Shown piece by piece: positions 53,910 to 62,348 of a DNA stretch of 64,000 nucleotides (positions are counted from its first letter, which is position 1; every line of letters starts with the position of its first letter). A program made the position numbers and the translations under genes. The DNA is from CBDESN01 sp965242495 (GTDB lineage Bacteria; Pseudomonadota; Alphaproteobacteria; MPNO01): NCBI GenBank assembly GCA_965242495.1, contig OZ251446.1:1674001-1738000 (forward strand). The letters are read 5' to 3'. The notes under the pieces were generated by a model. The model searched no databases. It was not told where the DNA came from and was given only the letters and a program-made list of their open reading frames with translations.

Positions 53910-55153
53910 GCCAAGGCGGCGAGGCCCGGCGCGGCGAAGAAGCGTCGATCCGCCCGTTCGCCGGCATCCGTCCGGCCGCCGGGCGCGCCGCGGAGGTCGC
54001 GGCCCCGCCCTACGACGTCCTGTCCGCGGCCGAGGCGCGGGCGCAGGCGCGCGGCCGGCCGTGGAGCTTCCTGCGCCTGTCGAGGCCCGAAGTCGGGCTG
54101 GCCCCCGATGCGCGGCCGACCCCGGACGACCTCTACCGGCTCGCCGCCGACACGATGCGCCGCATGTTCGCGGCGGGCGTCCTGCGCCGCGACCCGACGC
54201 CCCGCTATTACGTCTACCGGATGGAGCGGGACGGCCATGCCCAGACCGGGCTCGCCGCGGCCGTCCCGGTCGCGGCCTACGAAGCTGGACGCATCCGCCG
54301 GCACGAGACGACCCGGCCCGACCGGCAGGCCGACCGCGCCCGCCAGATCGAGGCCGTCGGCGCGCAGACCAGCCCGGTGATGCTGATCCATCGCGACGAC
54401 CGCGAGCGGGACGCCGCGATCGCCGCCGCCGTCGGGTCCGCGCCCGCGACCGAGGCGACGACCGGGGACGGCGTTCGCCACGCCGTATGGGCGGTCGCCG
54501 GGGCGGCCGAGATCGACCGCATCGACCGGGCCTTCGCGGCGCCGGACGCGCTCTACATCGCCGACGGCCATCACCGCTGCGCCGCCGCCGCCGCGGCGCG
54601 CGCGGACGCGATCCTCGCGGTGATCTTTCCGGCGCGCGAAATGCGCGTCTACGCCTATGACCGCACCGTCCGCGACCTCGGCGGCCGCGACGCGGCGGCG
54701 GTGCTCGCCGAGGCGGGCGCCCGGTTCGCGGTCCGGCCCGAGGCCCGGCCGGTGCGGCCGGCGCAGCGGGGCGAGTTCGGCATGTATCTCGCCGGGGCGT
54801 GGTATCGGCTGCGCGCGCGGGACCGGCCGGCGGCGGCGCCAGACGCCGGCCTGCTCGGCGACCGCCTGCTGGCTCCGGTGTTCGGCGTCGCCGATCCCCG
54901 GCGCGACGAGCGGCTGGACTTCGTCGCCGGGGCGGACGGGCTCGGCGAGTTGCAGCGGCGCGTCGATTCGGGGCGGGCGGCGGTCGCGTTCTCGCTGCGC
55001 CCGGCGCCGCTCGCCGACCTGTTCGCGGTCGCCGACGCCGGCGCCGCCATGCCGCCCAAATCGACCTGGTTCGCGCCCAAGCTCGCGGACGGGCTGGTTT
55101 CCTGTCCGCTCGACCGCGCGCCGCCGCTTGCGTCCGCCGCCCGATCCCGATAA
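53906..55153 (+). CDS. DUF1015 family protein
   Basis: A 415-residue cytosolic protein with DUF1015 landmarks: IRPFAGIRPAAG, EVAAPPYDVLSAAEAR, RYYVYRMERDG, RRHETTRPDRQADRARQIEAV, and ALYIADGHHRCAAAAAA. The GHHR histidines suggest a nucleotide- or phosphate-linked site, but no reaction is established. It starts at GTG 53906 by overlap with the preceding gene. Its 3' end contains the first copy of a 71-bp tandem duplication. Confidence 0.82.
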   Translation: MSQGGEARRGEEASIRPFAGIRPAAGRAAEVAAPPYDVLSAAEARAQARGRPWSFLRLSRPEVGLAPDARPTPDDLYRLAADTMRRMFAAGVLRRDPTPRYYVYRMERDGHAQTGLAAAVPVAAYEAGRIRRHETTRPDRQADRARQIEAVGAQTSPVMLIHRDDRERDAAIAAAVGSAPATEATTGDGVRHAVWAVAGAAEIDRIDRAFAAPDALYIADGHHRCAAAAAARADAILAVIFPAREMRVYAYDRTVRDLGGRDAAAVLAEAGARFAVRPEARPVRPAQRGEFGMYLAGAWYRLRARDRPAAAPDAGLLGDRLLAPVFGVADPRRDERLDFVAGADGLGELQRRVDSGRAAVAFSLRPAPLADLFAVADAGAAMPPKSTWFAPKLADGLVSCPLDRAPPLASAARSR

Positions 55154-55224
55154 GTGCGGATGGGCTGGTCTTCCGTCCGCTCGACCGCGCGCCGCCGCTT
55201 GCGTCCGCCGCCCAATCCCAATAA
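55085..55224. repeat. 71-bp tandem duplication at the 3' end of the DUF1015 gene
   Basis: 55085-55153 and 55156-55224 are near-identical copies offset by 71 bp. Both end in a TAA stop and encode the same tail (GLV, PLDRAPPLASAA). The second copy lies outside the gene, between its stop and the next gene. 71 is not a multiple of three, so the copy would not extend the protein in frame. Confidence 0.88.
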
Positions 55225-55263
55225 AACCCGCCGTCGTCGTTCGCAACGGGGGTGCGCGCAAGC

Positions 55264-56184
55264 ATGGCGGGAGCGCAGAGGAAAGAGGTCGTCAAGCCGA
55301 TCGCGGAAGCGGTCGCCGGGATCGAAGACGGGATGACCGTCGCGATCGGCGGCATGGGGGCGGACAACCACCCGATGGCCGCGGTGCGTGAGATCGTCCG
55401 GCAGGGCAGGAAGGACCTCACCGTGGTCGGCTCGGCGACCGCCGGGCTCGACATCGACCTGCTGATCGGGGCCGGCTGCGCCCGCAAGGTGATCGCGCCC
55501 TATGTCGGGCTCGAGATGTATTGCCCGATCGGGCACAACTTCCGCAAATACGCCGAGGCCGGCGCGCTCGAAATCTGGGAGTGCAGCGAATACACCCTCT
55601 ACGCCGCGCTGTTCGCCGGCGCGGCCGGGCAGGACTTCATGGCCTGGCGCGGCGGGGTCGGCTCCAGCATCCCCGCCCTCAACCCCGACATGGTGGAGTT
55701 CACCGACCCGATCGGCGGCGAGAAGACCTATCTGGCGATTCCCGCCCTGCGGCCCGACTGGTCGATCGTCCATGTCGGCTGGTCGGACGCCTACGGCAAC
55801 GGCCAGCATCTCGGCGCGCCGTTCGGCGACCGCTGGCTCGCGCGCGCCGCCGACCGGATCATGCTCGTCGCCGAGCGCGTGGTTCCCAACGCCTTCATCC
55901 GCAAGAACCCGCACATGACGTCGGTGTCCTACGCCGATTGCGTCGTCGAGGCGCCTTACGGCGCGCATCCCTACGCCGCGCACGGCTTCTACCGGGAGGA
56001 CGAGGACCACATCCGGGATTACGTCCGGGCGAGCGACGCCAACCGCAAGGGCGACGCCGGGAGCTGGGACGACTATCTCAGGCGGACCGTCTTCGACCCG
56101 GCCGATCACGTCGACTATCTGGAGCGGGGGCCGGGGCTCAGGCGGCTCCTGGATCTGTACCAGCATCCCATCGTCACCTGGTGA
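55264..56184 (+). CDS. CoA-transferase subunit A (IpdA/GctA-like)
   Basis: A 306-residue family I CoA-transferase alpha chain. The N-terminal glycine-rich segment DGMTVAIGGMGADNHPMAAV (about 20-39) is the CoA-site start, then VIAPYVGLEMYCPIG and the long C-terminal half with MVEFTDPIGGEKTYLAIP and VHVGWSDAYGNGQHLG. It resembles the glutaconate CoA-transferase / IpdA group, in which some members hydrolyse ring carbons rather than transfer CoA. It pairs with the next gene 14 bp on. I use ATG 55264; an in-frame GTG at 55252 also exists. Confidence 0.87.
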   Translation: MAGAQRKEVVKPIAEAVAGIEDGMTVAIGGMGADNHPMAAVREIVRQGRKDLTVVGSATAGLDIDLLIGAGCARKVIAPYVGLEMYCPIGHNFRKYAEAGALEIWECSEYTLYAALFAGAAGQDFMAWRGGVGSSIPALNPDMVEFTDPIGGEKTYLAIPALRPDWSIVHVGWSDAYGNGQHLGAPFGDRWLARAADRIMLVAERVVPNAFIRKNPHMTSVSYADCVVEAPYGAHPYAAHGFYREDEDHIRDYVRASDANRKGDAGSWDDYLRRTVFDPADHVDYLERGPGLRRLLDLYQHPIVTW

Positions 56185-56198
56185 GCGGGAGGGCCGAG

Positions 56199-57029
56199 AT
56201 GAGCGACTACACCTGGAAGGAAATGATGGCCGTGCTGTTCTCGCGCGAGATCGCCGACGGCGACCGGGTGACGGCCGGGGCGCATACCGAGATCTTCTTC
56301 GCCGCGACCATGCTGGCGCAGAAGACCCATGCGCCCAATCTGAAGCTGCAGCTGGGCGCCACCTGTTTCCTGTGCAACGTCTCCGATCAGGAGATCGACG
56401 AGCTGCCCAAGACCTCCACCAGCTACACGCTGCTGAAATACGCCGAGTCGGTGCACGACCATTCGGAGACCTTCCTGTTCTACTGCCCGCCCGGGCGGGA
56501 GAAGTATTACGAGGAAGGCAGCCCCTACCGCGACACCAACCACTTCTGGTTCGCCGACAAGTTCTTCGTCGGCGGCATCCAGGTCGACAAGCACGGCAAC
56601 ACCAACATGATCGGCATGGGCGAAGGCGGCGAATGGACCTTCCGCGGGCCGGGCACGATCGGCATCAACGACACGGTGAACTCGGTGCGCGACAACTACG
56701 TGTTCTGCACCGCGCACGACAAGCGGCGGCTGGTCGACCGGGTCGACCACGTCTCCTTTCCCGGCCGCAGGACCTGCCGCGAGGTCGGGTTCCTGGGCAA
56801 CGGACCCAAATGGATCGTGACGCCGCTCTGCATCTTCGACTTCGACCCGGAGACCGATCTCGCCCGGCTGCGCGCGACGTTCCCGGGCGTCGACGTCGAT
56901 CGGGTGCGCGAGAACACCGGCTTCGAGGTCGAGGCCGCCGGGCCGGTCGAGACCGTCGAGCCGCCGTCGGCCGACGAACTCGCGATCCTGCGCAACGAAG
57001 TCGATCGCAAGAGCGTCCTCCGTCAATAG
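56199..57029 (+). CDS. CoA-transferase subunit B (IpdB/GctB-like)
   Basis: A 276-residue beta chain. It begins DYTWKEMMAVLFSREIADGDRVTAGAHTEIFF and contains FVGGIQVDKHGNTNMIGMG, TFRGPGTIGIN, HVSFPGRRTCREVGFLGNGP and VTPLCIFDF, all characteristic of the IpdB/GctB beta subunit. The residue that would be the glutamyl-thioester Glu in classical transferases is not obvious in the usual GEHG form, so hydrolase-like chemistry as in IpdAB is possible. ATG 56199 has GGGAGG upstream. Confidence 0.86.
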   Translation: MSDYTWKEMMAVLFSREIADGDRVTAGAHTEIFFAATMLAQKTHAPNLKLQLGATCFLCNVSDQEIDELPKTSTSYTLLKYAESVHDHSETFLFYCPPGREKYYEEGSPYRDTNHFWFADKFFVGGIQVDKHGNTNMIGMGEGGEWTFRGPGTIGINDTVNSVRDNYVFCTAHDKRRLVDRVDHVSFPGRRTCREVGFLGNGPKWIVTPLCIFDFDPETDLARLRATFPGVDVDRVRENTGFEVEAAGPVETVEPPSADELAILRNEVDRKSVLRQ

Positions 57030-57047
57030 GCAACGGGAGCGATTTCC

Positions 57048-58517
57048 ATGGCCCAGGCGCAAGCGTCCGCGTCCGAGATCCGCGACTACCGGCTGTTCAT
57101 CGGCGGCGAGTTCGTCGACGCCGCGAGCGGGAAGACCTTCGAGACCCGGAATCCGGGGGACGGCCGGACGATCTCGCGCATCGCCGAGGCCGACGCCGAA
57201 GACGTCGACCGCGCCGTCAAGGCGGCCCTGGCGGCCTTCCCCGCCTGGAAGCGCCGTCCGGCGGCGGCGCGCGGCAAGGCGCTGATCAAGCTGGGCGAGC
57301 TGGTCCAGCGGGACGCCGAGACGCTCGCCGAGCTCGAGTCGCTCGACGCCGGCAAGCCGATCCGCGATTCGCGCAAGATCGACGCCGTGACCGCCATCGA
57401 CGCGCTGGAGTATTTCGCCGGCATGGCGACCAAGGTGCAGGGCGACACGATCCCGGTGCCGGGGCCGTATTACAACATGGCCGTGCGCGAGCCGGTGGGC
57501 GTGATCGGCGGCATCATCCCGTGGAACTATCCGCTGTTGCAGGCGATCTGGAAGATCGCCCCGGCGGCGGCGGCCGGCAACTGCGTCGTGATCAAGCCGG
57601 CCGAGCAGGCCTGCATGTCGGTCATGCATCTGGCCGGGCTGATCGCCGAAGCGGGGTTCCCGCCCGGCGTGGTCAACGTCGCGCCCGGCTTCGGCGAAAC
57701 CGCGGGCGAGGCGCTGGTGAGCCATCCGGGCGTCGCCAAGATCATGTTCACCGGCGAGACGACGACCGGCATGCGCATCGCCGAAAATGCGGCGCGGACG
57801 CTCAAGCCGGTCGGGCTCGAACTCGGCGGCAAGACCGCGGTGATCGTCTTCGACGACGCCCCGGTCGAGCAGGCGGCGCAGATCGCCTCGATGGCGATCC
57901 TCACCAACCAGGGCCAGAACTGCACCGCCGGCTCGCGGCTGCTGCTGCACGAATCGTTGCACGACGCGGTGCTGGAGAAGGTCGTCGAGGCCGCCCGCGG
58001 CGTCAGGATCGGCGACCAGATGGATCCCAAGACCACCATCGGGCCGCTGGTCTCGGACGAGCAGCTGGCCAAGGTGCTGCGCTATATCGAGCTCGGCAAG
58101 CGGGACGCGAAGCTGGTGCATGGCGGCGGCCGGCCCGACGACGCCGCGCTGGCGGCGGGCCATTTCGTCGAACCCGCGATCTTCGACGGCGTGGACAACG
58201 CCATGCCCGTCGCCCGCGAGGAGATTTTCGGTCCGGTGCTCTCGGTCCTCACCTTCGCCGAGGACCAGGAGGCGATCGCGATCGCCAACGACACGCCCTA
58301 CGGGCTCGCCGGGTCGGTGGTGACGCGCGACATCGGCCGCGCGATGCGCGCCGCTCAGGCGCTCGAGACCGGCATCGTCTGGCTCAACGGCTGGGGCGCC
58401 GTGTCGTCGATGTCGCCCTATGGCGGCTACAAGCGGAGCGGCTACGGTCGCGAGATGGGCTTCGCGGTGATGGAGGAGGTGACCCAGGTCAAGAGCATCT
58501 GGGTCAACATGCGCTGA
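57048..58517 (+). CDS. NAD(P)-dependent aldehyde dehydrogenase
   Basis: A 489-residue ALDH. It has the oxyanion Asn160 in IIPWNYPL, the general base Glu258 in LELGGKTAV and the nucleophile Cys292 in NQGQNCTAGSR, with the NAD-fold FTGETTTG and the C-terminal LNGWGAVSSMSPYGGYKRSGYGREMG. It is closest in feel to betaine-aldehyde or aromatic semialdehyde dehydrogenases. It lies between the CoA-transferase and the CoA ligase, with 18- and 50-bp gaps, and should oxidise an aldehyde intermediate of the same pathway. Confidence 0.93.
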   Translation: MAQAQASASEIRDYRLFIGGEFVDAASGKTFETRNPGDGRTISRIAEADAEDVDRAVKAALAAFPAWKRRPAAARGKALIKLGELVQRDAETLAELESLDAGKPIRDSRKIDAVTAIDALEYFAGMATKVQGDTIPVPGPYYNMAVREPVGVIGGIIPWNYPLLQAIWKIAPAAAAGNCVVIKPAEQACMSVMHLAGLIAEAGFPPGVVNVAPGFGETAGEALVSHPGVAKIMFTGETTTGMRIAENAARTLKPVGLELGGKTAVIVFDDAPVEQAAQIASMAILTNQGQNCTAGSRLLLHESLHDAVLEKVVEAARGVRIGDQMDPKTTIGPLVSDEQLAKVLRYIELGKRDAKLVHGGGRPDDAALAAGHFVEPAIFDGVDNAMPVAREEIFGPVLSVLTFAEDQEAIAIANDTPYGLAGSVVTRDIGRAMRAAQALETGIVWLNGWGAVSSMSPYGGYKRSGYGREMGFAVMEEVTQVKSIWVNMR

Positions 58518-58567
58518 CCGCGAAGGCGCTCGTCCGGCCGGCGCGGCCAAAGAAGGGGTGATCGCAG

Positions 58568-60181
58568 ATGGCGACGCAGCACGACGTGCCGCCCTACGCG
58601 CCCGAAGACGTCCGGCGCTTCCGCGAGGCGGGCTGGTGGCGGGACGACGACACCATCGCCCGCTACGTCGCCAGATGGGCGCGCGAGAAGCCCGACGAGC
58701 CGGCGATCGTCGCGCCCGGCCGGACGCTCACCTGGGCCGAGACCTGGCGGGCGGCGCGGCGGTTCGCCAACGCGCTCCGCGCGATCGGCATCGAGAAGTC
58801 CGACGTCGTGGGCATCCAGCTGCCGAACCATCCCGAGTTCCTGATCGCCTATTTCGGCGTGACGATGACCGGAGCCATCCTCGGCACGCTGCACATGCCC
58901 TACCGCGCCGGCGAGATGGCGCCGCTGATGAATCACGGCCGGATGCGGGCGATGATCTGCGGCGCCGCCGCCGCGGCCTACGACGCGCCCGCCGTCATGC
59001 AGGGCCTCCGGCCGCGGGCGCCGACGCTGGAGCACGTGATCGTCCTCGGCGATCCGACGCCCGCCGGGTGCCTGTCGATGACCGACATGATCGAGAACGG
59101 CCCGGACGGCGACCCGCCCGATCCGCCGGCGCCGGCGGATCATGCGCTGCTCTGCTTCACCTCGGGGACCTCCGCCGCGCCCAAGGGGGTGCTGCGCAAC
59201 CACCAGTCGCTGATGGCCAACGGCCGCATCATCGCCCCGACGCTCGACATCGCGGCCGACGATGCGATCCTGGTCGCCCCGCCCTATACCCACGTCTACG
59301 GCCTGTGCGGGGTCGATTCCGGGCTTGCCGTCGGGGCGTCGCATCTGCTGCTCCCGGCGTTCACGCCGGAGGCCTTCGTCGAGCGGATCGGGGCCGTCCG
59401 CCCGACGGTGATCTACACCGCGCCGGCCCACGTCGCGACCACCCTCAAGGCCGGGCTGCTCGACGGTCGCGACCTGTCGTCGATCCGGCTGGTGATCGTC
59501 GCCGGCTCGGTCTGCCCGCCGGAAGTCGCCGCCGAGCTGGAGCGGCGCCTGCCCAACGGCAAGGTGGGGCAGGTGTTCGGCATGACCGAGGTGGTGCTTA
59601 CCGCCTCGACCCCGCCGGCGTTGCCCGCCGGGATCCGCCACGTCTCCACCGGCCGCGCCACCCAGGGGATCGAGGCCCGCATCGCCGGCCCCGACGGCGA
59701 CGCGCCGCCGCCCGGGGCGGAAGGCGAATTGCAGCTGCGCGGCTACAGCGTGATGCCGGGTTATCTCGGCAACGCGCAAGCCGACCGCGATTCCTTCACC
59801 GCCGACGGCTGGTTCCGGTCGGGCGATCTGGCGACGATCGACGGCGACGGCAACTGGGTGATCACCGGCCGCGTCAAGGACGTCATCAACCGCGGCAGCG
59901 TCAAGATCAACCCCACCGATGTGGAGAACGTGCTGTCCGCGCATGACAAGGTGATCCAGGCGGCGATCGTGCCGATGTTCGACGAGCTGTTGGGGGAGAA
60001 GGGCTGCCTGTTCGTCACCCTGGTCCCCGGCGCGTCCCTGGCTTTCGAGGAAGTGACGGCCCATCTCGCCGCCAACGGCGTCGCCAAGATGCGCTGGCCC
60101 GAACGGCTGGAGGTCATCGACGCAATGCCGATGACCCCGACCCGCAAGATCGTCAAGGGCGAGCTCGCCAAACGGCTGTAG
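58568..60181 (+). CDS. AMP-dependent acyl-CoA ligase / synthetase
   Basis: A 537-residue ANL-superfamily enzyme: P-loop CFTSGTSAAPKGVLRNHQS, the substrate-binding PPYTHVYGL, VFGMTEVVLTAST, and the hinge WFRSGDLATIDGDGNWVITGR with VKDVINRGSVKINPTDVE. The C-terminal catalytic Lys is in PTRKIVKGEL. It activates a carboxylic acid to acyl-AMP and then the CoA thioester. Relatives include 2,3-dihydroxybenzoate-AMP and cyclohexanecarboxylate-CoA ligases; the acid here is unknown. ATG 58568 follows GGGGTGATC. Confidence 0.9.
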   Translation: MATQHDVPPYAPEDVRRFREAGWWRDDDTIARYVARWAREKPDEPAIVAPGRTLTWAETWRAARRFANALRAIGIEKSDVVGIQLPNHPEFLIAYFGVTMTGAILGTLHMPYRAGEMAPLMNHGRMRAMICGAAAAAYDAPAVMQGLRPRAPTLEHVIVLGDPTPAGCLSMTDMIENGPDGDPPDPPAPADHALLCFTSGTSAAPKGVLRNHQSLMANGRIIAPTLDIAADDAILVAPPYTHVYGLCGVDSGLAVGASHLLLPAFTPEAFVERIGAVRPTVIYTAPAHVATTLKAGLLDGRDLSSIRLVIVAGSVCPPEVAAELERRLPNGKVGQVFGMTEVVLTASTPPALPAGIRHVSTGRATQGIEARIAGPDGDAPPPGAEGELQLRGYSVMPGYLGNAQADRDSFTADGWFRSGDLATIDGDGNWVITGRVKDVINRGSVKINPTDVENVLSAHDKVIQAAIVPMFDELLGEKGCLFVTLVPGASLAFEEVTAHLAANGVAKMRWPERLEVIDAMPMTPTRKIVKGELAKRL

Positions 60182-60215
60182 CGCCGCCGCCCGCCGCCTG
60201 GACGAGAAAGGCCGC

Positions 60216-61817
60216 ATGAACAACGCCGACCTCATCGTCCGGACGCTGAAGGCCGCCGGCGTCGGCCATGGGTTCGGCATTCCCAGCGGCAACGTGCTGC
60301 CGCTGATCGAGGCGATGCGCACCGGCGGGATCGAGTTCGTGCTCACCGCGCACGAGGGATCGGCCGGGTTCGCCGCCGACGTCATGGGGCGGCTCACCGG
60401 GCGGCCGGGCCTGTGTATCGCGACGTTGGGGCCGGGCGCCACCAACCTGGCCACCGGCGTCGGCGACGCCTGGCTCGACCGGTCGCCACTGCTCGCGATC
60501 ACCTGCAACCTGCGCGCCGGGCAGATCGGCCGGCGCATCCAGATGTCGATCGACCATCACGCGCTGTTCGCCCCGATCGCCAAGGCGAGCCTCGCGCTAC
60601 GGCCGGGCGAGGTGGCGCCGACGCTGGCGGAAGCGCTGCGGATCGCGCTGAGCGAGCCGCAAGGGCCGGTCCATCTCGACTTGCCGGAGGACGTGGCTCT
60701 CGCCGAGGCGACCGAGCGGGCGCCCGAAATCCCCGGCCCCACGCCGCTCGCCCCCGCCTCCGACGTCGCGATCGCGCGGGCGGAGCGGATCCTGCGCGGC
60801 AGTCGGCGGCCGGTCGCGGTGATCGGCGCCTCGGCGATGCGCATGGCCGATACGGATTCGCTCGCGCGCTTCGTCGATCGCCACGCCATGCCGTTCGCCA
60901 CCACCACCATGGCCAAGGGGTTGATCGACGAGGACCACCCGCTCGCCGTCGGCTGCATCGAGCGCGCCCGGCGGCAGGCGCAGCGCGCGTTTCTGCGCGA
61001 GGCCGACCTGATCGTAGGCCTCGGCTACGACACCGTGGAGGTGGAATACGAGGAATGGATCGGCGCGACGCCGCTGTTGCAGGTGGACATCGAGCCGGTC
61101 GACGTCGACGATTCGGTGGCCCTCCGGCACGAGGTGACGGGCGATCTCGACTCCTCGCTCGAACGGCTGGCGGGGCTGGCGCCGATCGCCAACGAATGGC
61201 CGGCGGGCGCGGTCGCGCGGCACCGGACGAGCTTCCAGCGCGCGTTGCGCCCCGCCGGCGCGGCGTTCAGCCCGCATCAGGCGATCGACGCGGTGCGCCG
61301 GACGCTGCCGCGCGAGGGGGTGCTGAGCTTCGACGTGGGCGCGCACACGCACCAGATCGCGAGCCAGTGGACCGCGCATTCTCCCCGCAGCTTCCTGATC
61401 ACCAACGGCTGGTCGTCGATGGGGTTCGGCCTGCCGGCGGCGATCGCGGCCAAGATCGCCCGGCCCGACCTGCCGGCGGCGTGCATCCTGGGCGACGGAT
61501 GCTTCCAGATGACCTGCGGCGAGCTCGCCGCGGCCAAGCGAATGGGTCTCGCCCTCCCGGTGGTGGTGCTGGACGACCGCTGGCTCGGCCTGATCATGGT
61601 CAAGCAGCTGCGACGCAATTTCGGCGTCTACGGCACCGAGCTCCAGCGCGAGGCGTATCGCGAACCGCCGGCGCATTATTTCGGCGTGCCCGCGGTCGGG
61701 GCGACGAGCCCGGCCGAGCTGGAGCGCGCCCTGGCCGAAGCGCTGCAGGCCGACCACCCGACGGTGATCGAAGCCGTGGTCGACCCGTCGCATTACGCCG
61801 AGACGGTGTATGACTGA
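60216..61817 (+). CDS. ThDP-dependent enzyme (acetolactate synthase / benzoylformate decarboxylase-like)
   Basis: A 533-residue ThDP enzyme: N-terminal pyrimidine domain with GIPSGNVLPLIEAM, the catalytic Glu in LTAHEGSAGFAADVMG, LCIATLGPGATNLATGVG, the central domain, and the C-terminal PP domain with GWSSMGFGLPAAIAAK and the ThDP-Mg motif ILGDGCFQMTCGELAAAKR ending at LPVVVLDDR. Either a 2-keto acid decarboxylase or a carboligase; the sequence does not decide. It is 34 bp after the CoA ligase and shares its orientation. Confidence 0.88.
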   Translation: MNNADLIVRTLKAAGVGHGFGIPSGNVLPLIEAMRTGGIEFVLTAHEGSAGFAADVMGRLTGRPGLCIATLGPGATNLATGVGDAWLDRSPLLAITCNLRAGQIGRRIQMSIDHHALFAPIAKASLALRPGEVAPTLAEALRIALSEPQGPVHLDLPEDVALAEATERAPEIPGPTPLAPASDVAIARAERILRGSRRPVAVIGASAMRMADTDSLARFVDRHAMPFATTTMAKGLIDEDHPLAVGCIERARRQAQRAFLREADLIVGLGYDTVEVEYEEWIGATPLLQVDIEPVDVDDSVALRHEVTGDLDSSLERLAGLAPIANEWPAGAVARHRTSFQRALRPAGAAFSPHQAIDAVRRTLPREGVLSFDVGAHTHQIASQWTAHSPRSFLITNGWSSMGFGLPAAIAAKIARPDLPAACILGDGCFQMTCGELAAAKRMGLALPVVVLDDRWLGLIMVKQLRRNFGVYGTELQREAYREPPAHYFGVPAVGATSPAELERALAEALQADHPTVIEAVVDPSHYAETVYD

Positions 61818-61841
61818 ACGCCGCCGCCGGGAGATCGACCG

Positions 61842-62348
61842 ATGAGCCGGCCGCCGGACGGGCCGGACGCGACGGCCAGGGAAGCCCATATGCGCCGCGC
61901 CATCGAGGCCGCCTGGCGCGGCATGAAGGGCGGACATGGCGGGCCGTTCGGCGCGGTCGTCGTCTGCGCCGGCGAGGTGGTCGGCGAGGGGCACAACCGC
62001 GTGCTCTCCAGCAGGGACCCGACCGCGCATGCCGAGGTCACGGCGATCCGCGCGGCCAGCGCGGCCCTCGACCGGTTCGACCTGTCGGATTGCGAGATCT
62101 ACGTCAACGGGATGCCCTGCCCGATGTGCATGGCGGCGATCTACTGGGCGCGCATCGCCAAGCTCTACTACGCCTGCGAGCCGGAGGACGCCGAGGAGAT
62201 CGGCTTCGACGACCAGGAGTTCTACCGCCAGCTGGGCAAACCGCTGGCCGAGCGCGCCCTCCCGGTCGAGCGCGTCGATTCCTGCCGCGAAGAGGCGCTG
62301 CGCTGCTACCGCGCCTGGCTCGACAAGGGCGACCGGACGCCCTACTGA
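61842..62348 (+). CDS. Cytidine/guanine deaminase family protein
   Basis: A 168-residue zinc deaminase of the guanine deaminase/tRNA deaminase fold. It has the zinc His63 and proton-shuttle Glu65 in TAHAEVTAI and the paired cysteines Cys93 and Cys96 in PCPMCMAAI. The substrate base is unknown. Given its place at the end of a catabolic set, it may act on a ring amine. The stop overlaps the convergent UbiD-family gene by 7 bp. Confidence 0.9.
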   Translation: MSRPPDGPDATAREAHMRRAIEAAWRGMKGGHGGPFGAVVVCAGEVVGEGHNRVLSSRDPTAHAEVTAIRAASAALDRFDLSDCEIYVNGMPCPMCMAAIYWARIAKLYYACEPEDAEEIGFDDQEFYRQLGKPLAERALPVERVDSCREEALRCYRAWLDKGDRTPY

